DNA of 64,000 bases. It comes from Durusdinium trenchii. Its lineage: Eukaryota > Sar > Dinophyceae > Suessiales > Symbiodiniaceae. The stretch lies in contig CAXAMN010005413.1 of the NCBI GenBank assembly GCA_963970005.1, positions 257,967 through 321,966 on the forward strand. Reading direction: 5' to 3'. The stretch's first letter is position 1; each line of letters starts with the position of its first letter. Under the pieces are notes generated by a model, which searched no databases, had not been told where the DNA came from, and saw only the letters and a program-made list of their open reading frames with translations. Position numbers and translations under genes: made by a program. Below are positions 36,345 through 45,773 of this stretch, one piece after another.

Positions 36345-38771
36345 CAGTAGCTATATATAATAATATAATATCCAGTCTATCTTTCACGAGTCGAAAGTTC
36401 CTCGCATATCAAATGAATGGCATCATATTAGCTAACTTGGCCTCGTGCTTTTAGATCAATCTTGGGAATTGCGTCACTGCGTCATCAGCCCTCTCGAGTC
36501 TTAATGATAGAACGCGACACCGCAACAAAATGTGTCCCAACCTGCATTGTAGTATATAGTTGACACGTTGTGATGGCCTTCCAAGTATTCATCTTTCCAC
36601 CACAACTGTCACAATGTTCACTCATTGCCGAATGTTTGCCAACCACCCAGGCGCACAAGAGAAACAACATAATCAACGTATTTGCTCTATGAGCATATGA
36701 CCTGACTTGATTTGCAGGAAATACTCCTACAGAGTCGTCAACACAAAAATGCACAAGAAAACTATACCGCACAAATCTCGAAAGCCTAGTGGCGAATCCT
36801 TGCAAAGTTCCGGGAGCGAATACCCCAAGAGAAGAGCCGCCCTGTCGCTACGGTTGAGGCACTTCGGCTCCCCCAGGACGGCTTTGGCACCAGCTGGCTG
36901 AGACATCACCAGCTCGTTCTTCAACATTTGTCATCATTTCCCTTGTCATGCCGGCTCTATTCTCTCCATTCTCTGTCACTAGTTTCTTCCTGGCCATTCT
37001 CGGTAGTCCGTAGGTTTCTGGTAAATGGGTCCCAGCTGGAAAGCATTCGTACAGCATCCCAAGACGAAGCCCCGAGATCTGCTGAGATCCGTGCAGCCTG
37101 CCCCTGCCCATCCGCCGCCAAAGCATTACCCAGATTGTGCCTGAAAGTCACAAGAAGTGTTCTTTAACAAAGAAATCCGAATAACATGTTGAACCACTCC
37201 AAAGAGGAACGTAGGCACCTCTCACAATATACATTGTATATAATCTACATTATATACAAGCTCTTAGCTTGCCCTTCCTAGTTGCATGAGGCATGGCTCC
37301 CACTGCATGGAACATTTCTGCCTATTTCTCCTCCAAGTGTTGCAACGGGCGTTCTCGAGAACTCCAAAAAAGTGAGCATTGTCAAGCACCTGTTTGGACG
37401 CTGGTTGTTGACTGAGGAAGGCTACTTGGGAACTGTTTCAATCTACAGACGTTGCCCCATATTCAACATTCTCTAATCTTGGGTGCTTGACAAGCTTGCA
37501 CCTTCTACACGGGTCCTGCTGGGGCTCCGGACAGAGTCCTGGCCACACTAGGGTGAGCATCCAATTGAGTCCTCTGCACCTGCCCAGGAAAGCAAAGGGC
37601 AAGGGCCTTGAGGACTTCACCCCACCTCGAAGGGTCGAGAAATTGGCAAAAACATGTCCTGGCAATGGTGTGTAGTGTATGTGTATGTATATATATATAT
37701 ATATATATATTTGTGTACATATATGATCCTACACGCCTCCAAGGCTGCTCGCAAGCACTGAACTGCAGAAGCCGGCATGTTGAGCCTCAGCTGGTCCGTT
37801 CTTCGGTTCCTTGTAACCGACCAAGGGGTTTGCTCCTAGTAGTGTCCTTGCTCCTAGCAGTAAGGTCAGGAGCCCCTAGTAGCTTCTTTGATGCCAGGAG
37901 CCCCTAGTAGCGTTCTAGGTCAAGTAAGTGGATATCAATGGGCATTGCTCAGGCTGTTCCCATTCTCTCCCAGTGTCTTCATGCTTATTCTTTGTTTAAT
38001 TACAGCGTTTCCGTTCTTTTTCCGGGGTCAATGAGGGAGTGCTTGGTCTACCCTTTGAACCAGTGTCTTTGAGAAGAATTAGTCCACCTATTGCCGTGTA
38101 TCAACTGAGCTCTAGCACTGGACGTAGACAGCGCCGAGATTTCCCAAGGTTGTTGCAATTGTCGAGTGCCTGCAATAGTGATGCTATAGTCCACAGTTGA
38201 AAAAAGGTAGCTGCCGTAGCCTTCCCATGCATCAACTTGCGGCACCTGTCATCTGTTTCTCAACTCTATGGGCTGGATAGGATCTTCATCCGCGAGAGCT
38301 TCCAAAAACATCTATCAAGTCATGCACTGAAGGTCGCTGGACTGTTGTTTCAGATCGATGGAGGACGAATGACCGGACCGATGCGGGCCATGGCTCTGCC
38401 TAGCTCCAAAATGCTTCTGCTCTAAAGCCAAGGCTTTCAGGTAAAAGGCCCTCGCCTTGCGGCGGTCGGGTGGAGTCTACTTGTGCCAAGTGAGATCGGG
38501 TAAGATCGGCCATGTGGTCTAACTACTGCCGACCTTTGGCCAGACAGGTTTAGAAGATCGGCATGGCCCCTACACAAAAGGATGACACCCACAGGTCAAG
38601 AAGTTCTGGAAAATCAATGCGTTCAACGCGCTTCACTCTGTCAGTAATGCTTATCAGGAGGGAATCCATTTGGATGATGCTTGGATGGCAGCGCGCTCAG
38701 CTGATGCACAGCGGAATTTCATTCCAATGATGGTAAATTGCACTTTAGATAGGTAGATGGATATAACTTAA
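36345..38771. other. No gene recognised; TA tract and one CTAGTAG cluster
   Basis: A TA microsatellite lies at 37,684-37,714 and a CTAGTAG-family cluster (TTGCTCCTAGTAGTGTCC, AGGAGCCCCTAGTAGC) at 37,828-37,915. Open frames here are short and without domains. Confidence 0.5.
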
Positions 38772-39053
38772 TCAGAAAATCTGCCTGCGAGCATTAGGTC
38801 GACGTTTTATGTGCTCCACTACGAGAACCCCTGGATCGGTCACACCCGTCGTTGGCAGGGGCGTCCACTCCAATTCAATCCCTTGGGTCTTCAGGGTGTA
38901 ACATAAGGTTTTGCTTCTGCATGAGCATTGCAAAATGTGAAGATTCCATGTCCTCTGCATGATGTTCTTCATCTGCTTCTCATCCAGCCCCATGAACTCA
39001 TGAAGAGCTCCAAAAAGCCGCTTGTTTTGCACGAGTGCCGAGAAACACCACAC
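38772..39053 (-). pseudogene. C-terminal fragment of an unknown protein
   Basis: The minus frame reads FGALHEFMGLDEKQMKNIM, then ILQCSCRSKTLCYTL and GVLVVEHIKRRPNARRQIF, and stops at 38,772. Composition and codon choice look more like protein than the surrounding sequence does. The frame is cut off at its N-terminal side exactly where the 370-bp direct repeat begins (39,049), so it may be a last exon or a gene remnant interrupted by that repeat. I do not recognise the family. Confidence 0.35.
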
Positions 39054-39417
39054 TCATGGATATGCGTACTGACTTGATTGCGGTGCCACACGCCGGCCTA
39101 GGGTTCCATTTCCTAAGAGTACATGTACGAACCACGGGAACCTGGAGGACTTCAAGAGGAAAGAAGGCCAAAAGCTCAAGGCGAAAACGGACCGACGGGG
39201 TGACGGCGTAACGTGCATGTCTGCGGAACTCACTAGCCCTTTACCAAAGTTCAAAAGTTCGAGGAAAGCAGGTACGTCACGGTGATCAGCCGTGATATCC
39301 GCATGTACTGTGGCCGCTTCGTTGGACCATCGCACACAGTACATGGATGGTCCCCCTGCACTAAGCCTGAACAAATCCAGAAGGATCCCTATGACTCCAA
39401 GGGTTACACACACACAC
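39049..39417. repeat. Long direct repeat R, left copy
   Basis: 369 bp beginning CACACTCATGGATATGCG and ending GGGTTACACACAC. It is repeated at 48,000-48,374 with only three substitutions plus a different AC-run length. Both copies have the same orientation and bracket the LINE. No TG...CA ends, terminal inverted repeats or target duplication are visible. An open frame of about 120 codons on minus survives in both copies, but near-identity makes that uninformative. Confidence 0.9.
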
Positions 39418-39548
39418 GCCTCCCCAAAGGGAGGCAAATTTCTCGGTAGGTCTACCTTTTGATATTAAGCTCCGGACGGGTCAAAGCCAGGTGTTCTTCT
39501 GAACCAGGCTCCAAACAACTCAAAATGGAGGAGGTGAGATTTCAGTGA

Positions 39549-39907
39549 GGATGGTTGGTGCGGTTGCCAGCTGCACAGTAAAAGGCCCAGGCACCCCTGC
39601 ACGCGGTTATCCACTAGGGTGTAAACCCCGGCGTAGGGAAGGGAAAGGAAAGGTGTGTGGAGGCGCAGGAAGAGGAAGAACAAGAAACGGAAAGGAAGTG
39701 ACCGTTGCTTGAAAACTGGAGGAAGGATGGTTGGTGCGGTTGCCAGCTGCACACTGAAAGGCCCAGGCACCCCTGCACGCTGTTATCCGGTAGGGTGTAG
39801 ACCCCGGCGTATGGAAGGGAAAGGAAAGGATGAAGGCCTGTGTGTGGCAAGGCGGCGAGGCTGGTAGGAGAGAGCTGCAAAGCGGCGGGAGGCGCAGGGA
39901 GAGGGAG

Positions 39908-39912
<5 letters not shown>
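39549..39912 (+). repeat. Tandem monomers in the LINE 5' region
   Basis: GGATGGTTGGTGCGGTTGCC begins at 39,549 and again at 39,725, a 176-bp period. The first about 105 bp of the two units are nearly identical; the rest differs by indels but shares GGAGGCGCAGG. The arrangement resembles promoter monomers at the 5' ends of some LINEs, which is an analogy only. Confidence 0.8.

Positions 39913-39943
<31 letters not shown>
39913..39943. repeat. (GA)n microsatellite
   Basis: About 15 GA units between the monomers and ORF1. It is followed by GTGGCTCAAG and TTTGGGCTCAAG, which resemble the spliced-leader 3' end. Confidence 0.9.
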
Positions 39944-39948
<5 letters not shown>

Positions 39949-40123
39949 TCAAGTTTGGGCTCAAGGGTCTAGGTGGCTCAAACCGGTGGAGACAAGGAGA
40001 AGTCCGTCGGCAGTGGCACTACATCCTTGAGGTGGCCTACTTCTCTAGGTACCCCATTGGTGTCCTTGCCATTGCTAGTGATACGAGACTGTTGAGCACC
40101 TCGACCTGATCTTCACCAACGAG

Positions 40124-40972
40124 ATGCAGAGTTGGGAGGGCTTCAAAGCCGTACGGCCTCGACGGGCATATCTTGTGTGCCGAGGGTGTGAAGGAAGCTG
40201 GATCTGGGCTGATCGTGTGAATGATCAGAGGTGGTGCTGTGATCATTGTGGACAGCAATGGCCTGCTGGCCAGAAGCAACGGGTGTCCCCCAGGCCATCC
40301 CGACAGAGGACACGCCGAGAGAAGGCAAGGAAGATTGATGCACTGCCTGGGTTGGGGCCCAAAGACAAGCAAGTGAAACACCCGGTCGATGACATGCTCA
40401 AGAAAAACTGGGCAAGCCTCTCGGATGATGTCAAGAAGGCGCTGCAGACAGTTGGGATAGACTACACCCCACCACCGGAATTGCAGCCTTTGGAAGAGCT
40501 CCTCAAAGCGCATTTAGAAGATCTTCCCAAAGAAGTCAAAGATGCAGTGACGAACCTGGTGACCCCAGTGAAGCAAGAGCCGAAGGATGTCACCTCTCAG
40601 CTCAAGGTGACGGTTGGAGAACTCCGTCAGCTGTCTAACAAGAAGGCTGGGCTTCAGAGGAAGGTTGACTATGCCAAGGAGCAGTACCGGACCCTTCTGG
40701 ATGAGCTGAAGGTCGTGCAAGAGCTGATTGACAAAGAGCAGCAACAGCTGAGTGCACAGTCTGAGGCCTATGCCAAGATCCTGAAAGAGGAGACTAAGGA
40801 AGCACCTGGCCCGGTAGAAGTTGTTGATGAGGACGTGAATGATCACGTCTTGAAGGCTTTAGCCCAGGTTGGCATTCTGTACACAGAGACTCAGAAGTCA
40901 GATCTTGAGCGGCAGCTGGCTGAAAGCATGCTCAAACGCCGCAAGAAGACTGAGGCCCCACCGTCGGGGTAA
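40124..40972 (+). CDS. LINE ORF1: zinc ribbon and coiled-coil protein
   Basis: 282 codons from an ATG at 40,124. Residues 19-42 form a CxxC...CxxC zinc ribbon (CRGCEGSW, then WCCDHCGQQWP). A basic linker follows (RQRTRREKARK), then two related segments: WASLSDDVKKALQTVGIDYT at about residue 91 and HVLKALAQVGILYTETQKSD near the C-terminus. Between them a long coiled coil (about 160-225) is rich in Leu, Lys and Glu. ORF1 proteins of LINEs bind RNA and build the retroelement particle; here the zinc ribbon and coiled coil would serve this, by inference. Its end meets the ORF2 frame with no gap, so ORF1 and ORF2 may be read by frameshifting or re-initiation, or may once have been one frame. A degenerate copy of the N-terminal frame may extend upstream. 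Confidence 0.75.
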   Translation: MQSWEGFKAVRPRRAYLVCRGCEGSWIWADRVNDQRWCCDHCGQQWPAGQKQRVSPRPSRQRTRREKARKIDALPGLGPKDKQVKHPVDDMLKKNWASLSDDVKKALQTVGIDYTPPPELQPLEELLKAHLEDLPKEVKDAVTNLVTPVKQEPKDVTSQLKVTVGELRQLSNKKAGLQRKVDYAKEQYRTLLDELKVVQELIDKEQQQLSAQSEAYAKILKEETKEAPGPVEVVDEDVNDHVLKALAQVGILYTETQKSDLERQLAESMLKRRKKTEAPPSG

Positions 40973-41003
40973 CCCCCTCGATTGGCCTTTGAAGGACGCC
41001 TGG

Positions 41004-44000
41004 ATGCTCGAAAAGAACAAGCTTGCAGAGCATTTTGATTGGGAGTCAATGCACTCAGGAAGCTTGGGCAGAGCAGCACATCAACATTGGGGTTTCCAAG
41101 CACACGACCAGCAGTGTTTGAGTGTTTGGGTTTCGTGGGACAGCATGTGCCCTTGCAGGGGAGCAAGCCATGTTTGTGAATTTGATAGATGGAGTCAAGT
41201 GGCTGGCATTGAGATGTGCGATTGTGCTGTTTCTCAAGGCTGGCAGCCGTACGTTGCATGTGGATCATCTTGGGACAATCCTTATCCAAGTGATCAGGAT
41301 ACACCTCGTCATGTCATCACTTTGGGGGTGGACTCTCTCCTCTCTAGTACATGTGAGCCGGGGCGCAACATGTCGGTGGTTGGAGGGAAGGGAGATGATG
41401 GTGATGAAGTACTACATGAAATGCAGGTGAACTCGGTTGCAGGTGACACAGAGAGACAAGGTGATGATGCACCAGGGTGCGCTGGTGATGATGCATCACA
41501 ACAGGAAAGGACAGTTGAACCAACCGGGGCACTGCCTTTGCGGAGCACGGAGCGGCTGGGCTTGCCCAGACCTGCTAAATGCGGGACCCTGGAAGGTGTC
41601 AACACATGTCCTGAAGCAGAACTGAGCGACCTTGGCCAGCAGGCCCCTATGTTGCTTGGTGGAGGAAAAAGAGGAAGAATGGAAGACATCTGGAGAGACG
41701 AACCAGGTGTGGAGAGGTATACTAGCCCTGGGAGGCTGCAAAATCGATTGCAAGTGCTACAGGAGAAAGCCAGGGCAGCGATAGATGCCCTGCCGATCGA
41801 GTGTCGAGAAGATGTTGAATTTGGTATGGTTGAAACTCGTGTGTGGGGCCTGGAGGCTCTCAAACATGTGCTGAAGATGAGACTGGCGTTGCAGAGCGCT
41901 CTGCATCTGTGCAGGCCAGTGCAGGAGGTTCCTGAGATGCCTCCCATGGCTGAGCTGCTGGCTGCCAACCTCACGCTCAACCTCCAGAATAATGGCAATA
42001 GATGTTTTGCCAATGCGGTTCTGCGCATGTGGTGCTGGCAAGGGGCCCATCATCCCAATCCAGCTGAATTTTGGGGCCCTTCGACCAAGTTGTGCATGCA
42101 ACTCCTCCAACAGGATGACATCCCGGATGTCTTCTGGGCCTCGGAACTGCAACCAGCTATTGCTAGGCTGGAAAATCCTCAGAGTCAGCATGATGCCTCA
42201 GAGTTTCTCATCCTGCTGTGGGAGATGTGGGGACAGACAGGCCTGCAAGGAAACTGGCACTCTCACTTTGGAGGCCGCTGGCATGAATATGACACGATTC
42301 CCTTGTACATCAGGATGCCAGTTGAAATGGGCGACGAAGTCCACTTTGAGCACCTGCTGCAGGAATGGGCCAGAGAAGGGAATGGACAGTGCCTCGGAGT
42401 TGATGTTGAACACATTGTCTTTCATGTGGGCAGGTACTCCCTGTGTACGCAGACTCGTACTTGGGTGAAGCACCACCATATTCTGCATACACCGTCCACT
42501 TTCAGTTGCCCTCAGCGAATGGAGTCTGGGCACACGGGACAGTCCACTTTTGTCCTGCGTGGCATCATTGCACATCAGGGGCCACAGATGATCAGTGGGC
42601 ACTATGTCACGCTTCTGGTGGAAGGTGAAGCCTGTTGGATTGCAGATGATGGCCAGTGCCCTGAAGTGTGCAAGGAGATTCCTGAAAAATTCAAACGGGA
42701 GGCAGTGATGATCTGGGCTTCTCGGGCAGAACAATCCAATTTCTGGTCCACTACCATTGGCAATTTTGAGCCACCGATGAAGAAAGCAAGGCATCCCAAC
42801 CAGGAGATTGAAATCCTCTATGCCAACATCACCCAGTGGACCAAGGAATCCAAGGAGTGGCTGATTCAACAACCTCACTCCGTTGTCATGATGGTTGAGA
42901 CCCATTTGAATCATAGCAAAATGGACGGGGCCCACAATGAGCTGTGCCGACATAGATGGCAGCCTACTTTCCTGGCGGCCCATGACACGGGCAGGGGAGG
43001 CAACAGTGGTGGCCAGCTGTTTGGCCTGCGAGAAGGGCAATCAGGATACCTTTTGCATAGTTATGACTTCGATGGAAATGGCTTCCTGGCCAATGTTCTG
43101 CAGAGACAACAGTGGGAGCTTGCCCTTATCTCTGTCTACTTGAAGACAGGTGAAGACCTCAACTCCAAGGCAAATTCCACTGTCCTGGGCGAGCTTGCAG
43201 CTTTAGTTCAACAGCTGGCCATCCCATGGATTGTTGTGGGAGACTTCCAAGTGCCGCCTGAGCAATGGATGGGTCACAATTTGCTGAATGTTTTGAAGGC
43301 AGAAGTGGTGTGTTGTGGCCAACCGACCTTGATAAATGGAGCAGAGTTGGATTATCTGCTGGCCTGCCGAACAGTGGCTCCTTTCCTGGACCTTAAGGTG
43401 ACATGGGATGTTCCTTGGAAACCACATGCGGGCCTCATCATCACCGTGGACCAAGATGCACCCCGACTGGTCTTCCCACAGTTGACACAATACCCATCAG
43501 TGCCCAAATTGGAGGAGCAGGGCAAAGAGTGGTCAGATTTCTCTCCCTCTCCTAAACCATTCTGGTTGGGGCGGCCAATTGGGCCAAAAGAGATTCAATA
43601 TGCTGAGTGGTGTCATCAAGCTGAGCAGTATGTCCTCCAGCGGCTTCATGAACCACGGCAAGGTCGAGGGTGGTACCTGGCCTTGGAGCAAAAGCCGCTC
43701 CCAGTGTCAAAGCCTTTGGCACCTTGGAAAAAAGGTGATCTTGCGTACTGGGGCCAATTCACTTCCCTGCTACATCATGTGGCCAGCAAGCCTTGCATGT
43801 CTGCGGGCTCGATGGATCATCTCAGGGCAAAGACGGCTGATTTGCACGTGCGCTGGCAAAATGTCCATGGTTTGGAAGATTTCCAAGGAGGCCTTGAGTC
43901 ATTGATTGCTGGGGACAGAGCCCCTCTGACGCTGCTCATCAAAGGAGCTGAATGCAACAAGGACTATGCCAAAAAGTTGGCCATGGAGCAGCAAGCGCAT

Positions 44001-45773
44001 GACTATCAGCAATGGCTATCCCAGGCAAAGCTGAGAGGGCATAGTGGCATCTACAAATGCCTGAGAGCGCCTGACAGTGTTCATGTGAGGCCTTTCCGTG
44101 ATGTGCCTATTCAACAGAGGCAAGCCAAAAGGGAGCAACAGTGGTTCAGCAAGTGGCAGGTTGTTGAGAGCCCCCGCCCAAATGGTGAGCGTGAGAGACT
44201 TCGCTACGAAGGCATCGTACAAGCCCGTGGATGGGAGGACCTGGATCCACATCTGGTTTTCAAGAAGCTGCAAAAGCTCCCGCAGAAGGCCTGTGGCCCA
44301 GATGGCATAAGCTACTCCATGCTCCGGAACCTGCCACTGGAAGGAGTTATTGAACTCTGCCACATGCTGCGAACTTGGGAACTTTCAGGTAGGTTGCCAG
44401 ACCAGGTGTGTACAACATTGGTGTTGTTGCTTCCCAAGAAAGTTGACATTGAGAGGCCAATCTCATTGACAAGTGTGCTTTACCGCACTTGGTTCAAACT
44501 TCGTTGGGACAAGCTGAAACACTGGCAACACACCATTGGCCAACGATTGCCGTGGGAGCGAAGCCTGCCTGGTACGCAAGTTTTGCAGGTGGCCCTCATG
44601 CGCCTGTTGAAATGTGAAGTCGGCCGCGCCACTGGCAGACAGGTGGTGTCACTTTTGATAGACCTGCAGAATTTCTACGATGCAGTCCAGCTTGAGCAGC
44701 TTTTGCATTTGTGGGAACCTCTGGAATTCCCGCCTGCAGTGATGAACATGGTGTATGAAGTTTACAGTGGCCCACGGCTGTTGCAGGCTGAAGGAGTGAC
44801 GTCCTCCCCGGTTCATTGCGAGAGGGGCATGCTAGCTGGCTGCCCGGCAGCACCGCTTGTAGCGAAGTTGGTCTTGGCCCCGGTCCTGCAGAGCTTTCAG
44901 GCCAAGTACCCGCGAGCCACTGTTGATGTCTGGGTAGATGACATCTCCATGGACTTCACTGGGGACGACCCACATGTGGTGAGCAAAGAGGCCCTGGCTG
45001 GTTTCGATGAAATCAAAAAAGGCCTGGAGAGTGTTGGCTTGCAGCTTTCCCCCAGCAAGACGGGCTTCCTCACCTCGACAATTGAGGCCAAAAAATCCAT
45101 CAATCTGCATCGGCTGGAGCATCAACCAAAGGCCCATGATCTCTTGAAAGATTTAGGCCTTGATTCCAGTGGAGGCCGTAGGCGCCGTATTGGCACCCAA
45201 CAGAAACGGCTGTTGAAGGGCAGTGGAAGGCAATCAAAGCTGCTGCATCTGAAGCTCAGATCGAGGCCAGTGAGGATTCGAGTTTGGAAAACATCCATTC
45301 ACTCTGCAGTTGGATTTGGTGTTGAAGCACAGGGCCTTGCACCACAGAGAATGAGAACCCTGCGTCAGCAACTTGCACGCCATGGGGGGCTCCAAAAGAA
45401 GGGCAGTGTTGACATTGTCTTTGATCAACATGTGCACTTACAGGACCCACAGGATGTTGCTGTTGAACGCCAGCTCAAGGCCATGCACCAGTTGGTCCGT
45501 GCTTGGCCGGAGAAGCAAAGAGGTGAGCTCATGTCGGCATGGCGAGTTTCCTGGAGGAGGCTACAAGCTGCAGCGCACCCTTGGATGGTTGTGGCTGGGC
45601 CTATGGCAGCTTTGCAGGTCTATTTTCTGCAGATGGGCTGGGATGCCTCTGTCCTGGATGATTGGATTCGGCCTGCCAAAGGTCTTCGACCTCCAAATCA
45701 GATGAGTTTGGATGCCCCGTGGCCTTATCTTCAGAGGTTGTTGCAACAGGAACAGCGGCAGCAGCGAGCCTAG
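41004..45773 (+). CDS. LINE ORF2: USP-like protease, endonuclease and reverse transcriptase
   Basis: 1,589 codons from the first in-frame ATG; the frame is open without ATG back to 40,869. The N-terminal 250 residues are low in recognisable domains. The USP-like domain has its Cys box NNGNRCFANAVL (Cys334), QHDASEFLILLWEM, and the His box SGHYVTLL (His533) with IADDG (Asp548/549), so the full Cys-His-Asp set is present. The EEP endonuclease follows: ILYANITQW, VETHLNH (Glu632), VVGDFQVPP (Asp747), and a C-terminal PHAGL. Reverse transcriptase spans about 1090-1360 with GPDGISYSML, LLIDLQNFYDAV and VDVWVDDISM (Asp1312/1313). The protein would nick target DNA and copy its own RNA; the protease role is unknown. 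A TAG at 45,771-45,773 truncates it: the same frame continues as RIQELEHCFPLMHRP. Confidence 0.9.
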   Translation: MLEKNKLAEHFDWESMHSGSLGRAAHQHWGFQAHDQQCLSVWVSWDSMCPCRGASHVCEFDRWSQVAGIEMCDCAVSQGWQPYVACGSSWDNPYPSDQDTPRHVITLGVDSLLSSTCEPGRNMSVVGGKGDDGDEVLHEMQVNSVAGDTERQGDDAPGCAGDDASQQERTVEPTGALPLRSTERLGLPRPAKCGTLEGVNTCPEAELSDLGQQAPMLLGGGKRGRMEDIWRDEPGVERYTSPGRLQNRLQVLQEKARAAIDALPIECREDVEFGMVETRVWGLEALKHVLKMRLALQSALHLCRPVQEVPEMPPMAELLAANLTLNLQNNGNRCFANAVLRMWCWQGAHHPNPAEFWGPSTKLCMQLLQQDDIPDVFWASELQPAIARLENPQSQHDASEFLILLWEMWGQTGLQGNWHSHFGGRWHEYDTIPLYIRMPVEMGDEVHFEHLLQEWAREGNGQCLGVDVEHIVFHVGRYSLCTQTRTWVKHHHILHTPSTFSCPQRMESGHTGQSTFVLRGIIAHQGPQMISGHYVTLLVEGEACWIADDGQCPEVCKEIPEKFKREAVMIWASRAEQSNFWSTTIGNFEPPMKKARHPNQEIEILYANITQWTKESKEWLIQQPHSVVMMVETHLNHSKMDGAHNELCRHRWQPTFLAAHDTGRGGNSGGQLFGLREGQSGYLLHSYDFDGNGFLANVLQRQQWELALISVYLKTGEDLNSKANSTVLGELAALVQQLAIPWIVVGDFQVPPEQWMGHNLLNVLKAEVVCCGQPTLINGAELDYLLACRTVAPFLDLKVTWDVPWKPHAGLIITVDQDAPRLVFPQLTQYPSVPKLEEQGKEWSDFSPSPKPFWLGRPIGPKEIQYAEWCHQAEQYVLQRLHEPRQGRGWYLALEQKPLPVSKPLAPWKKGDLAYWGQFTSLLHHVASKPCMSAGSMDHLRAKTADLHVRWQNVHGLEDFQGGLESLIAGDRAPLTLLIKGAECNKDYAKKLAMEQQAHDYQQWLSQAKLRGHSGIYKCLRAPDSVHVRPFRDVPIQQRQAKREQQWFSKWQVVESPRPNGERERLRYEGIVQARGWEDLDPHLVFKKLQKLPQKACGPDGISYSMLRNLPLEGVIELCHMLRTWELSGRLPDQVCTTLVLLLPKKVDIERPISLTSVLYRTWFKLRWDKLKHWQHTIGQRLPWERSLPGTQVLQVALMRLLKCEVGRATGRQVVSLLIDLQNFYDAVQLEQLLHLWEPLEFPPAVMNMVYEVYSGPRLLQAEGVTSSPVHCERGMLAGCPAAPLVAKLVLAPVLQSFQAKYPRATVDVWVDDISMDFTGDDPHVVSKEALAGFDEIKKGLESVGLQLSPSKTGFLTSTIEAKKSINLHRLEHQPKAHDLLKDLGLDSSGGRRRRIGTQQKRLLKGSGRQSKLLHLKLRSRPVRIRVWKTSIHSAVGFGVEAQGLAPQRMRTLRQQLARHGGLQKKGSVDIVFDQHVHLQDPQDVAVERQLKAMHQLVRAWPEKQRGELMSAWRVSWRRLQAAAHPWMVVAGPMAALQVYFLQMGWDASVLDDWIRPAKGLRPPNQMSLDAPWPYLQRLLQQEQRQQRA

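Noticed and set aside
39054-39437. About 120-codon minus frame in both R repeats
   Set aside because: The copies are 99% identical, so shared openness says nothing about coding; no domain seen.
42198-43040. 280-codon minus-strand frame
   Set aside because: It is antisense to the USP-like and endonuclease parts of LINE ORF2.
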